From: Mariniflexile gromovii | GTDB taxonomy: Bacteria > Bacteroidota > Bacteroidia > Flavobacteriales > Flavobacteriaceae | Length of the DNA: 64,000 nt | Direction of reading: 5' to 3' | Assembly: GCF_017814435.1 (NCBI RefSeq) | Contig: NZ_JAGJCB010000012.1 | Location: 62,001 to 126,000 of the forward strand | Shown: piece by piece, positions 63,544-64,000 of the stretch | Layout: each line of letters begins with the position of its first letter | How positions within the stretch are numbered: position 1 is the stretch's first letter | Notes under the pieces: generated by a model | Database searches by the model: none | Told to the model about the DNA's origin: nothing | Seen by the model: the letters and a program-made list of their open reading frames with translations, nothing else | Position numbers and translations under genes: made by a program

Positions 63544-63998
63544 TATTTGAATTCGTTTAAGTTAATTGCTTTTGGTTTTTGTGCAGCATGTGCATGCTCT
63601 GTACCAACAACAACTGTAAGGTTACGGAATAAATCTGCACCTAATTTGTTTTTAGGTAACATTCCTTTTACTGATTTTTCTACCACTCTTGATGGGTCTT
63701 TCCCAAACAATTCAGTAGCAGTTAAACTTCTTTGACCACCTGGATAACCTGTGTGACGAATGTACGTTTTATCGTTCCATTTGTTTCCGGTTAAGTTGAT
63801 TTTTTCTGAGTTGATAACAATTACGTTATCACCACAATCAACGTGTGGTGTGAAGCTAGGCTTATGTTTACCTCTTAAAAGTTTTGCAACTTTTGAAGCT
63901 AAACGGCCCAAAGACTGTCCTTCAGCGTCAACTAAAACCCACTGCTTATCTGCAGTTGCTTTATTGGCTGAAATTGTTTTGTAGCTTAATGTGTCCAC
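63543..63998 (-). CDS. rplM: 50S ribosomal protein L13
   Basis: 151 aa, complete. MDTLSYKTISANKATADKQW, LGRLASKVAKLLRGK, GDNVIVINSEKI and GYPGGQRS are typical. The start codon is GTG (63996-63998): the frame has no ATG before the window edge 2 bp away, and the family N-terminus begins exactly here. GTG starts are uncommon in this genome. First gene of rplM-rpsI. Confidence 0.95.
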   Translation of the reverse strand: MDTLSYKTISANKATADKQWVLVDAEGQSLGRLASKVAKLLRGKHKPSFTPHVDCGDNVIVINSEKINLTGNKWNDKTYIRHTGYPGGQRSLTATELFGKDPSRVVEKSVKGMLPKNKLGADLFRNLTVVVGTEHAHAAQKPKAINLNEFK

Positions 63999-64000
63999 GT

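Noticed and set aside
1-64000. CRISPR array, prophage or insertion sequence.
   Set aside because: No regularly spaced repeats, integrase, transposase or phage structural genes are seen.

Overview
The window looks like a chromosomal segment of a marine-type member of the Flavobacteriaceae (Bacteroidota). The evidence is AT-rich DNA, weak A/T-rich leaders instead of Shine-Dalgarno sites, promoter elements of the Bacteroidota type (TTTG about 20 nt before TAnnTTTG), a type IX secretion C-terminal signal, a SusC-style TonB receptor N-terminus, flavobacterial ExbB/ExbD/ExbD order and strong similarity by eye to flavobacterial housekeeping proteins. I see no prophage, transposase, CRISPR array or rRNA. 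One tRNA is present.

Layout. 1-3.9 kb: rimP-nusA-infB operon (infB runs off the left edge) behind a leader with an intrinsic-terminator-like hairpin. 4-12 kb: universal stress protein, a secreted beta-propeller/phytase-like protein with a T9SS tail, a ClC channel and aspS. 12.3-17.2 kb: TonB-dependent receptor and gamma-glutamyltransferase, separated by a 140-bp inverted-repeat element whose second copy lies at 59.3 kb. 17.3-24 kb: TetR-TolC-adaptor-RND efflux operon with a clear TetR operator. 24.1-25.5 kb: polyprenyl synthase and a small partner gene. 25.5-31.6 kb: a nitric-oxide/nitrite island with an Rrf2 (NsrR-like) regulator, Ric/ScdA, a 12-helix His-rich membrane protein, a hemerythrin, and a divergent nirK-SUMF-sco operon. 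I find one palindrome (GATA-N4-TATC type) at the rrf2, ric and nirK promoters. 32-36.3 kb: sucA-sucB.

36.4-46.5 kb is the most unusual region. It holds an orphan NarL-type response regulator, a cytoplasmic retropepsin-like protease, a membrane-anchored TPR-CHAT (caspase-fold) protein, a PKD/beta-barrel protein, three secreted or lipoprotein genes, and a divergent ECF sigma factor with a membrane TPR partner (probable anti-sigma). Four minus-strand promoters share GGGTAACA-N17-ATATAA with exactly the same spacing. They sit before the three secreted genes and before an unlisted 30-residue ORF leading into the PKD gene. I read this as the regulon of the adjacent ECF factor. Behind the response regulator lie two tandem copies of another module: palindrome ATACG-N8-CGTAT, 22 nt, then a -7-like box, followed by a strong hairpin. 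The second module leads into a 33-residue membrane-peptide ORF. Together this suggests an envelope-signalling system with two proteases and two dedicated promoter classes. That role is inference.

46.7-64 kb is mostly housekeeping: TatD, asparaginase, tRNA-Ser(GGA), an exbB/exbD operon, a PorT-like barrel, a PAP2-like protein, rpoN, asnS, an MMPL/RND protein, a DUF5686-like barrel, frr, pyrH, tsf, rpsB, rpsI and rplM. Several flavobacterial-type dispersed repeats (TGAGC-N3-GTCGA cores, a GC-rich REP-like block and AGACCT/AGGTCT hairpins) occupy the intergenic spaces.
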